The position numbers and the translations under genes are program-made. The notes below the pieces were generated by a model that saw nothing but the letters and a program-made list of their open reading frames with translations, had not been told where the DNA came from and did no database searches. From an uncultured Desulfobacterales bacterium (GTDB lineage Bacteria > Desulfobacterota > Desulfobacteria > Desulfobacterales > UBA11574), in the NCBI GenBank assembly GCA_937925895.1, contig CALANC010000010.1, positions 1 to 9,338 on the forward strand: a stretch of DNA of 9,338 nucleotides, read 5' to 3'. Each line of letters begins with the position of its first letter. Positions within the stretch are counted from its first letter, which is position 1. Below, piece by piece: positions 1-6,260 of the stretch.

Positions 1-22
1 TCGCTTTGAAGAAAATGGCATG

Positions 23-45
23 ACCTGAGAACAATCGCTTCAGGT
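23..45 (-). terminator. Weak hairpin just downstream of the aldolase-dehydrogenase gene
   Basis: A 6-bp inverted repeat, ACCTGA at 23-28 and TCAGGT at 40-45, lies five bases beyond the stop codon on the minus strand. The loop is 11 bases. The sequence after it on the minus strand is only moderately T-rich and has no immediate U-tract. It could be a weak terminator or chance. Confidence 0.25.
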
Positions 46-49
46 ATAA

Positions 50-2020
50 TTAAATCACCCTTTCATTCCCGCCATCAATAGGCACCTGAGCACCTGTGGT
101 CTTGGCAAAAGCGGGGCCAACCATGGCGCAAACCAGAGCCGCCACATCTTTGGAAGAAACTTCAGTTTTTAAGCAGTTTCTTGTTTTATACTCTTCCACC
201 GTACAACCATAATGACAAGCACGGCTTTCAAGGACTTCAGCCGACCAAAGGGCCGTATCATAAACCGCATTGGGATGCACGATGTTAACACGGATACCGT
301 CACATCCGAGCTCCAGTGCGGCTATTCTGGCCAGTTGTGTTTGCCCGGCCTTGGCTACCGAATAGGCCGCAGCGCCCGGTCCGGGAGCAGGCACGTTTTT
401 TGAGGAAATAAAAACCACGGCGGCATCAATTCCCTGCCGAAGATAAGGAATACACCTGGTGAGTAATCGTTGGCTGCTGTGCAAATTAATTTCCATGCTT
501 TTGTTCCAGGTGTCTTCATCCAAATCTTCAATTTTCTGATCAGCACAAAAAATACCGGCGTTTGGAATCAAAATATCCAGGCCGCCGAAAAGACGAACGG
601 TCATCTCAACAGCTTCTTTTACGGCTCCGTCATCCGTGACATCACAAGTAACCCCCACGAGATCTTCCTGATTGAACATCCGGTTGATGTCAGGGTTGAT
701 ATCAAGTCCGATGACAACTGCGCCCTGCTCATGGAGCATTTTTGCACACGCAAGGCCGATCCCACTGGCGGCTCCGGTGACAAGAGCGATTTTTCCCTGT
801 AACGGCGGTAATAGACCATCGTTACGCAATTTGGCTTGCTGAAGATCCCAATATTCCATATCAAACATTTGTTTTCTCGATAAAAATTTCCATCCCCCTA
901 TGGCTTCACCATATTGTACCGCCCGAAGGGTATGTCTGACGATATCTGATATAATCGTTGTTTCCTTCACACTCTTCCCAAAGGCTATGGTGCCATATTG
1001 AGGCCAAATTCCCCACCTGGGAGCCGGGTTCAAACAAGCCTTTTCACCGTCGGAATGCTTGTTAAAATAAGACTCGTACGATAATGTATAAGCGGTTATA
1101 TCTTTCTCCACCTGTTTTCCTAAAACAACCGGAAACGGACCGGTGCGAATAAGATGATCAGACGTTATCGGCCCGCGCGCCGCAATCGATTTAACACGGG
1201 GAAGATTGGCAAAACCACAGGCTTCAGGCCGTTTATCCAATTTAGCCACAACAGCACTTCCCTTTGCCCGGGAAACTTGGCGACGAATCATGGCAAGGGT
1301 GAGCAAATCCTCTTTGGCTTTCCCTTTGGCGACATTGTCCATCGCTCCTTGTTTTTGCAAATAGTCTTCTGCGAGCGACACGAGGTGTATCATCTTCTCG
1401 TAGCTGGTTCGAGCATCATTTGCATAGGTAAAAAGGCCATGGTGCAGAAGGATCAAACCTTCAAAATTTCCCCAATTAATTTTATGCGTCATTTCGAGAA
1501 TTTTTTTGGCAAGTTCAAAACCCGGCTTGATATAGGGCACGATCAGAACCCGATCCTGATAAATTTCCTTAATCAATGATTTACCCTTTTTGTTATTCGT
1601 AATTGTGACCACTGCATCGGCATGGGCATGATCAACATATTTGTACGGGATATTGGCGTGTAAAAGAGTTTCAATGGAAGGGTCGGGTGCGTTGGGGTCG
1701 GTCATTACCGACCTTTGCAGACGGACCATTTCCGCATCGGATAATCGATGGAGCATCGTCATTCTTTTCAGCATGTCCAATCTGACAGGGGTGAATCCGC
1801 TGGCATGAATGGTTGCCAAGTTCCCGCCGCTGCCTTTGATATAAAGAATCTCTTCTATGTCCCCAAAAATGTTCTTTACCTCGGCTTTGACGGAGGTATT
1901 ACCGCCGCCGTGTAAAACCAAAGCAGGTTCCCGGCCCAACAACCTGGAGGTATAAACTCTCAATTGCAGGGGGTCATCTCCAAAGCCTTCTACTTCATCA
2001 TCGTTCCACAAACTTTTCAT
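50..2020 (-). CDS. Bifunctional class II aldolase / short-chain dehydrogenase fusion protein
   Basis: A 656-residue protein with two enzyme halves. Residues about 20-390 are a class II aldolase/adducin domain. The phosphate-binding loops are seen as HGGGNTS (37-43) and KGSGG (62-66), and the likely metal ligands as HAHAD (131-135) and HHG (193-195). Residues about 408-656 are an NAD(P)-binding short-chain dehydrogenase, with TGAASGIG (415-422), PNAG (486-489, a variant of NNAG), Ser539/540 and YSVAK with Tyr553 and Lys557. Family knowledge: this architecture matches the RhaD-type rhamnulose-1-phosphate aldolase/alcohol dehydrogenase fusions, in which the aldehyde from cleavage is passed to the dehydrogenase. 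No sugar kinase, isomerase or transporter lies nearby, so the substrate is open and I give no symbol. The ATG at 2020 has a weak AAGGG site seven bases upstream. Length and domain order are normal for such fusions. Cytoplasmic. The family call is firm; the substrate is not. Confidence 0.9.
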   Translation of the reverse strand: MKSLWNDDEVEGFGDDPLQLRVYTSRLLGREPALVLHGGGNTSVKAEVKNIFGDIEEILYIKGSGGNLATIHASGFTPVRLDMLKRMTMLHRLSDAEMVRLQRSVMTDPNAPDPSIETLLHANIPYKYVDHAHADAVVTITNNKKGKSLIKEIYQDRVLIVPYIKPGFELAKKILEMTHKINWGNFEGLILLHHGLFTYANDARTSYEKMIHLVSLAEDYLQKQGAMDNVAKGKAKEDLLTLAMIRRQVSRAKGSAVVAKLDKRPEACGFANLPRVKSIAARGPITSDHLIRTGPFPVVLGKQVEKDITAYTLSYESYFNKHSDGEKACLNPAPRWGIWPQYGTIAFGKSVKETTIISDIVRHTLRAVQYGEAIGGWKFLSRKQMFDMEYWDLQQAKLRNDGLLPPLQGKIALVTGAASGIGLACAKMLHEQGAVVIGLDINPDINRMFNQEDLVGVTCDVTDDGAVKEAVEMTVRLFGGLDILIPNAGIFCADQKIEDLDEDTWNKSMEINLHSSQRLLTRCIPYLRQGIDAAVVFISSKNVPAPGPGAAAYSVAKAGQTQLARIAALELGCDGIRVNIVHPNAVYDTALWSAEVLESRACHYGCTVEEYKTRNCLKTEVSSKDVAALVCAMVGPAFAKTTGAQVPIDGGNERVI

Positions 2021-2069
2021 TTTATAACCCTTTGATTCATAATGGTCATAATGAAATTTTTCCCATGTC

Positions 2070-2098
2070 TTGACAGAAACGCCCTTTCGAACTAATTT
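2070..2098 (+). promoter_or_regulatory. Possible promoter for the 29-residue membrane peptide
   Basis: A perfect -35 hexamer TTGACA (2070-2075) is followed at 17 bases by a poor -10 (TAATTT, 2093-2098). A better -10, TAGAAT at 2099-2104, is too far away (23 bases). The -35 sits in ATGTCTTGACA, the same 11-mer as in the aminotransferase promoter on the minus strand near 7702-7712. The leader to the start codon would be about 55 bases. Confidence 0.3.
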
Positions 2099-2161
2099 TA
2101 GAATAGAGACAACTGACTCAACATGCCCTACGATTATTGGGTCGTTGAAAGGAGAACCACA

Positions 2162-2251
2162 ATGAATGACCTATTCATTTTGATAGCCATTGTAGCCATT
2201 TGGTACCTTTTGGTGGCTTATATCTTGCCAAAATTAGGAATTTCCACCTGA
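2162..2251 (+). CDS. 29-residue single-span membrane peptide
   Basis: A very short gene that a length cut-off would miss. It begins at ATG 2162, preceded by AAAGGAG (2148-2154) seven bases upstream, one of the best ribosome binding sites in the window. The product starts MNDLFILIAIVAIWYLLVAY and ends ILPKLGIST. Residues 4-22 form one hydrophobic segment, followed by a short tail with Pro, Lys and Gly. It diverges from the aldolase-dehydrogenase gene and ends 75 bases before the convergent MCE gene. I do not recognise a named family. The tidy layout (charged N-terminus, one membrane helix, polar tail) and the ribosome site argue for translation. It could be a regulator or stabiliser of a larger membrane protein, but nothing here shows its partner. 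Confidence 0.6.
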   Translation: MNDLFILIAIVAIWYLLVAYILPKLGIST

Positions 2252-2261
2252 ATACGCAATT

Positions 2262-2277
2262 CTTGTCAGTTGACAAG
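2262..2277. repeat. Perfect inverted repeat between two convergent genes
   Basis: CTTGTCA-GT-TGACAAG is a 7-bp perfect inverted repeat ten bases after the stop of the membrane peptide gene. It is followed by CAAAAAAG on the plus strand and so has T6 before the stem, not after it, on the minus strand. That is the wrong side for an intrinsic terminator of the MCE gene. It may be an operator-like site or a weak processing hairpin. Confidence 0.35.
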
Positions 2278-2325
2278 CAAAAAAGACGATGCCGAAAGAA
2301 AAGATGCAACTGGCGCAAAATAAAG

Positions 2326-3027
2326 TCATATTTCCGTCATTTTTCTCATCTCGATTTCAATGGGTTCCAATTCATCTTCGCGTCCGAATTGGCGCAGCCG
2401 CTCTCTGAGTTCTTCCAGCTCTTCTTTGAGTTGAGGCAATACTTCCTTTTGTATTTTTTCTCGAACAGCTTCTCCCGACCGCCCCATCTCTTCTCCCAAA
2501 CGCTTGAGTTCCTCTTCAAGGTTTTTGAATTCCTCACTCTCCGGAATGCTTTGTAATTCTTCTGAAAAATGTTCGAACTGTTTTTTCAGACCCCCAAATC
2601 CGTCGAGCAGTTCATTTAAAATTTGATCCACAAAAGCAGAGGTTTTGGATGAACCTTCAACGACGCTGTTGTTTTTCAAGGGTGATCCGTCTTTTCGTGC
2701 CTGGGTGATTTCGACGGCCATTTTATCCGTGTCTCGAGGGTCTGAAATGATAAAAAACCTCGAATGCTCCGTGGCAGCATCAACAAAATCTTTATTGATA
2801 ACAATACCTATCGTGTAATATCCCTCTTTTGAATAAAATACCTCCGTCACGTTACCGATATGATTTTGCTGGAAAATTACCCGATCGCCTTTTTGAAGCC
2901 CGTAAATCTGATCGAACTTGATCTTAACATTGAGCAAATTCTCTTTGCAGGCAAAAAGAGCCACAAATAGTATCAATAGAATAATAATTTTTTTACGCAG
3001 ATGCCCATTTATCCTTCCGGCATTCAC
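2326..3027 (-). CDS. MCE/MlaD-domain protein with N-terminal membrane anchor or lipobox
   Basis: Numbered from the in-frame GTG at 3027 (233 residues). Residues 12-26 are two lysines followed by a hydrophobic run (IIILLILFVALFA). Cys27 follows in LFAC, which resembles a lipoprotein cleavage site with an unusual Phe at -2. Residues about 30-100 are an MCE domain (FDQIYGLQKGDRV at 38-50, then HIGNVTEV), the fold of MlaD and of mammalian-cell-entry proteins that bind lipids. Residues about 148-220 are rich in Glu, Lys, Leu and Arg and look like a coiled coil. It probably acts at the cell envelope in lipid transport, but no permease (MlaE) or ATPase (MlaF) gene is adjacent. The start is uncertain. 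The frame stays open to an ATG at 3192, but that extension is made of the hairpin-containing sequence. Other candidates are CTG 3000, 12 bases after GGAAGG, and an out-of-frame ATG at 3008 that would need one added A in the A7 tract. Confidence 0.75.
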   Translation of the reverse strand: MNAGRINGHLRKKIIILLILFVALFACKENLLNVKIKFDQIYGLQKGDRVIFQQNHIGNVTEVFYSKEGYYTIGIVINKDFVDAATEHSRFFIISDPRDTDKMAVEITQARKDGSPLKNNSVVEGSSKTSAFVDQILNELLDGFGGLKKQFEHFSEELQSIPESEEFKNLEEELKRLGEEMGRSGEAVREKIQKEVLPQLKEELEELRERLRQFGREDELEPIEIEMRKMTEI

Positions 3028-3124
3028 CTTTTCTGAGTCCCAATTGTGACGCGCAACGAAACTGTGTTCAAACATTCTTATACCTAAATTGAGCAATTGT
3101 CGAGTTTGCCGGAGATGCAAGGCA

Positions 3125-3163
3125 TGAGATATGCAGCCGTAGTCTGCTACTGCAAATATCTCA
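3125..3163. repeat. Long imperfect hairpin within a likely dispersed element
   Basis: The outer stem pairs TGAGATAT (3125-3132) with ATATCTCA (3156-3163). The inner stems pair GCA with TGC and GTAG (3139-3142) with CTAC (3147-3150) around a TCTG loop, with small bulges. The surrounding stretch, about 3045-3200, reads as an open frame on the minus strand joined to the MCE gene, but it has no resemblance to an MCE protein or signal peptide. I infer an intergenic repeat of the REP/MITE kind. Only one copy is in the window, so repetition itself is not shown. Confidence 0.45.
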
Positions 3164-3201
3164 TAACGCAGCAGATTCGGCAAAATCGGCAAGCCCGAAG
3201 G

Positions 3202-3326
3202 GTTTCAAATGGTGATAATATTTTTGTTTAAATAAAGCCATGGTCAGATGAGACTCATTAGCGACTTTAGCAATATATATCTATATGTAATTATTATCTT
3301 TTAATAGATCTACCACTATTTGAAAC
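3202..3326. repeat. Terminal inverted repeats bounding a 125-base AT-rich stretch
   Basis: GTTTCAAATGGTG (3202-3214) is mirrored by CACTATTTGAAAC (3314-3326), 12 of 13 bases complementary. A nested pair lies inside: GATAATA (3214-3220) with TATTATC (3292-3298). The interior is AT-rich and contains no reading frame worth naming. No transposase or clear target duplication is visible. It could be a miniature transposable element remnant or a large RNA hairpin between the DUF456 and MCE genes. Together with the hairpin at 3125-3163, it accounts for most of the gene-free stretch 3028-3361. Confidence 0.45.
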
Positions 3327-3353
3327 ACTCAGCTTAGGTTTAAAATAACGATG

Positions 3354-3365
3354 ATTGAGTGTCAA
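3354..3365 (-). promoter_or_regulatory. TTGACACTCAAT box overlapping the DUF456 stop codon
   Basis: On the minus strand, TTGACACTCAAT overlaps the TGA stop of the DUF456 gene. It matches the -35 region of the acyl-CoA synthetase and thiolase genes at 11 and 10 of 12 positions. A -10 at normal spacing is poor (TAAACC at 17 bases). If used, it would drive the MCE gene through a leader of about 300 bases. Confidence 0.2.
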
Positions 3366-3844
3366 GTTAGCATCCCTTTAATATAATAGAATAAAACGGC
3401 GCCTGCATAAGTCAATTTTATCCCGATGCTTATCAGGTTACCAACAAATATGCCCCAAACCACTCGCATGGCTTTTTTCCCTTTTCGACCCGAAATCATC
3501 TCCCCGACCAAGGCGCCAATAAAAGCACCCAAGATCATGCCCCACGGCGGGAAAAAGAAAATCCCTACAAACATTCCGATAATAGAACCCCAGACACCTC
3601 TTTTTGATGCGCCGTATTTCTTTGCTCCCGTGATAGGAACAACATAATCCAGAACCGTTACCAATACTGCAAGTCCGGTCATGAAGATCAAAAAGGTTAT
3701 GCTAAACGGCTCCCAGTTTTTGGCATAGGATAATATGACCAAAGACAGAAGGCTTAATGAAGGTCCGGGAATAACCGGTAAAAAGCATCCGAAAAACCCC
3801 GTCAGGGCCAAAATCAATCCGATAATTACGGCTGTGGTGGTCAT
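3362..3844 (-). CDS. DUF456 family integral membrane protein
   Basis: A 160-residue, very hydrophobic protein. Membrane segments are at about residues 6-38, 47-69, 84-118 and 128-155. The first contains FLPVIPGPSLSLL (21-33), and the loop GAKKYGASKRGVWGS (73-87) leads into a glycine-rich stretch with small residues at regular spacing, GMILGAFIGALVGE (102-115). These are hallmarks of the DUF456 family, whose function is not established; the length is normal for it. It sits in the inner membrane. The ATG at 3844 has no clear Shine-Dalgarno sequence, but there is no better in-frame start before the first membrane segment. It lies upstream of the MCE gene on the same strand, though about 330 bases apart, so joint transcription is possible but unproven. 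It diverges from the acyl-CoA synthetase gene. Confidence 0.85.
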   Translation of the reverse strand: MTTTAVIIGLILALTGFFGCFLPVIPGPSLSLLSLVILSYAKNWEPFSITFLIFMTGLAVLVTVLDYVVPITGAKKYGASKRGVWGSIIGMFVGIFFFPPWGMILGAFIGALVGEMISGRKGKKAMRVVWGIFVGNLISIGIKLTYAGAVLFYYIKGMLT

Positions 3845-3997
3845 TGCAGTTTTATGACGACTTTGTTTGTGTTAATTATTCATTCCCATTTAATTGAATT
3901 TTGTTCTTTTGTCCATCTAAATGACTAAAAAAAGAGTGATGAGGTAAGCCATATCCCCAAGTTTTCTCCCGATCAACATTTCCGTTAATTTTCTTGT

Positions 3998-4026
3998 TTG
4001 ACACGCAATTCATTTCTATGCATTAA
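3998..4026 (+). promoter_or_regulatory. Candidate promoter of the acyl-CoA synthetase gene
   Basis: A perfect -35 TTGACA (3998-4003) begins the box TTGACACGCAAT. The -10 is weak: CATTAA at 17 bases, or TTAAAT at 19 bases. The leader to the preferred start at 4122 would be about 90 bases. The rest of the 3845-4121 gap is AT-rich, with no reading frame or terminator that I can support. Confidence 0.4.
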
Positions 4027-4109
4027 ATGTGACAAACTTGAAAAGGCTTTCTAAGAATGGCCAAAAAAAACAGACTGGCGGTTCAACCGTGGTCTACAAA
4101 AAAAATATG

Positions 4110-4115
4110 AGGAGG
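4110..4115 (+). promoter_or_regulatory. Ribosome binding site deciding the acyl-CoA synthetase start
   Basis: AGGAGG, extended to AGGAGGAGG, lies six bases before ATG 4122. The frame is open back to a GTG at 4029. The intervening 31 codons are lysine- and arginine-rich, match no known part of the family, and have no ribosome site of their own. Confidence 0.8.
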
Positions 4116-4121
4116 AGGCTT

Positions 4122-6260
4122 ATGATAGGCTCGTTGAAAAAGGTTTTCAGCCCCCGTTCGGTGGCCATAATCGGTGCCTCTGAGGTTCCCGGAAAGGCTT
4201 CAGAGAGAAGGACGCGGAGCCTGCTTGAAGGAGGATATGAAGGGGATGTTTATCTTATCAACCCCAAAAGGTCAAAGCTGTTTGAACGAAAGGCTTATCC
4301 AAACATTACAGCGGTTGATAGAGAAGTTGATTTGGTTATGATTGTTGTTCCACCCAAATTCCTCGTATCTACGGTAGCCGATAGTGTAAAAATGGGTGCA
4401 AAGGGAATCATAATCATTACCGCCGGGCTGGGAAAAACCCGGGAGGAAGGAGAACGCATTGAGGCAACCATCTTAAATGAAGCGGCTAAGACAGGTGCAT
4501 GCCTGATCGGTCCAAATTGTAGCGGCATGTTTAGCGCCTCGGTTAAAATGAACCTTTTAGGCATTCCGGGCCTGATAAAAGGCCCTATCTCCGTTCTTGC
4601 TCAGAGCGGCAACGTGATTGATTCCTTGACCCATTATGCGGGAGTGAGAGGGGTCGGCTTCAGCAAAATAATCAGTTTGGGTAATGCCATAGGAGCCAGT
4701 TTCCCTCAATACATTGAATACCTGAAAGATGATGCAGACACCAAGGTCATCATCGCCTATTTAGAGGGTATTAAAGACGGTAATCATCTCGTGCGGGTTG
4801 CTCAGGAAACGGCCAAAAAGAAACCGATTATTGCCCTTAAGGTGGGAAAGTCAGGTGCTGGTGCCAGAGCTGCCGCCTCCCACACCGGCTCGTTGGCCGG
4901 TGACGATTTTATTGTAGATGCTGCTTTTAGACAGGCGGGAATTATTCGGGTCGCCAATGTTGACGAGCTGTTCGATATGGCTGAAGTGTTTTGCCACTGT
5001 CCTCTGCCAAAAGGGAATCGTGTGGCCATTTTATCGGAAGGCGGGGGCGACAATTCGATTGCAGCAGATAATGCCGAGATTTACGGTATGAAAGTACCCA
5101 TCCTCGCCCGAGAGACCCAAGAGAGAATAAAACCCTTTTTGCTTGAAGGCATGCCGGCCTCAAACCCGATTGATTATGGGGGCACGGCTGAAGAGAATCC
5201 TCATATGATTACTGAGTGCGTAAGGGTCTGCATGGAAGACGATCAGGTGGACGGAATACAGATAACGGGGTTTTTCGGCGGTTTCAAGGAAATCATTGCC
5301 CCCCATGTGGCCATGTTGGAAGAACAGACATCCCGCGACTTGGTCGATCTGGTAAAAAAATACGGCAAACCCCTCTTTGTTCACACAAGTTTTGCCAGAG
5401 CACCCATCAAATCCCTCGACATACTAAAGGCGGCGGGTCTGCCGGTGTTCGATTCTTCCGATCGAACAGCCAATTGTATGAGTGCATTGATGAAGTTTGC
5501 CATAAATCAGAAAAAATTAAGCCGGGTCCGGCCTCCCCTCGCAAAACCCAAAAAAAGACCCGCCGTGAAGAATATATTCCATAAATTAAAAGATGAAAAA
5601 AGATTAAATCTTTTGGAAACGGAATCAAGGGAATTGCTGGCAGAATATGGAATCTCCTTACCAGAGGCAGTTTTGACTCGTAATTTGGATGAATTAGCGC
5701 AAGCAGCCGACAATATAAATTATCCAGCCGCAATGAAAGTAGTTTGCCCTGATATTATCCATAAATCGGATGCGGGAGGGATCAAGCTTGACCTGAAAAA
5801 TGAAAGGGACCTGAGAATGGCCTTCAAGGAGATATTAACCAACACCGGCAGATTTACCGGAGAAGAAAGAATCGTTGGCACCCTTATTTCTCCAATGGCT
5901 GTTAAAGGGCAGGAATGCATTGTTGGCATGATAAAAGATCCTCAGTTTGGTCCTGTGGTGATGTTTGGCCTTGGAGGCATATTTGTCGAGGTGCTCAAAG
6001 ACGTTGCCTTCAGGGTTGCCCCCCTGGCAAAAAAAGATATTGAAGAAATGATTGCGGAGATCAAGGGCTACCCGCTTTTAACGGGAATTAGGGGAGAAAA
6101 GCCAAAAGATATTGGAACCATAAAAGACATTCTGGCCAAGATTTCCGACATTGCCATTGACAACCCTGAAATCAAAGAGATCGACTTAAATCCGGTCATT
6201 GTCCACGAAGAAGGTGCAGCCATCGTAGATTCACGGATAATTTTAGCTGAAAATAGTTAA
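4122..6260 (+). CDS. ADP-forming acyl-CoA synthetase, fused alpha-beta type
   Basis: From ATG 4122 the protein has 712 residues. Family knowledge: these enzymes convert acyl-CoA, ADP and phosphate to acid, CoA and ATP (reversible) through phosphohistidine intermediates. Seen in order: a CoA-binding Rossmann domain (AIIGAS, 15-20; GPNCSG, 130-135; LAQSGN, 159-164), a succinyl-CoA-synthetase-like region with SHTGSLAG carrying the catalytic His254, a linker at about 462-495 rich in Lys, Pro and Arg, and a C-terminal ATP-grasp domain (about 500-712) with HKSDAGG carrying the second His547 and EIDLNPV (686-692). All key residues are present, so it should be active. The motif after the second domain is SEGGGDNSIAAD (305-316) instead of the more usual NAGGPG form, which suggests an acyl group other than plain acetate. 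Cytoplasmic. Its stop overlaps the stop of the convergent aminotransferase gene. Confidence 0.92.
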   Translation: MIGSLKKVFSPRSVAIIGASEVPGKASERRTRSLLEGGYEGDVYLINPKRSKLFERKAYPNITAVDREVDLVMIVVPPKFLVSTVADSVKMGAKGIIIITAGLGKTREEGERIEATILNEAAKTGACLIGPNCSGMFSASVKMNLLGIPGLIKGPISVLAQSGNVIDSLTHYAGVRGVGFSKIISLGNAIGASFPQYIEYLKDDADTKVIIAYLEGIKDGNHLVRVAQETAKKKPIIALKVGKSGAGARAAASHTGSLAGDDFIVDAAFRQAGIIRVANVDELFDMAEVFCHCPLPKGNRVAILSEGGGDNSIAADNAEIYGMKVPILARETQERIKPFLLEGMPASNPIDYGGTAEENPHMITECVRVCMEDDQVDGIQITGFFGGFKEIIAPHVAMLEEQTSRDLVDLVKKYGKPLFVHTSFARAPIKSLDILKAAGLPVFDSSDRTANCMSALMKFAINQKKLSRVRPPLAKPKKRPAVKNIFHKLKDEKRLNLLETESRELLAEYGISLPEAVLTRNLDELAQAADNINYPAAMKVVCPDIIHKSDAGGIKLDLKNERDLRMAFKEILTNTGRFTGEERIVGTLISPMAVKGQECIVGMIKDPQFGPVVMFGLGGIFVEVLKDVAFRVAPLAKKDIEEMIAEIKGYPLLTGIRGEKPKDIGTIKDILAKISDIAIDNPEIKEIDLNPVIVHEEGAAIVDSRIILAENS
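6257..6260. other. Convergent stop codons sharing one TTAA
   Basis: The plus-strand TAA (6258-6260) and the minus-strand TAA (6259-6257) overlap in the palindrome TTAA. The two genes therefore have no intergenic space, and any transcript end must lie inside the opposing gene. Confidence 0.9.

Noticed and set aside
1154..1579. 141-codon plus-strand frame inside the aldolase-dehydrogenase gene
   Set aside because: It is antisense to conserved aldolase motifs, with no ribosome site or recognisable product.
4029..4121. N-terminal extension of the acyl-CoA synthetase from GTG 4029
   Set aside because: It lacks a ribosome site, is lysine/arginine-rich with no family match, and overlaps the probable leader. 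ATG 4122 has AGGAGG and begins just before the known domain.
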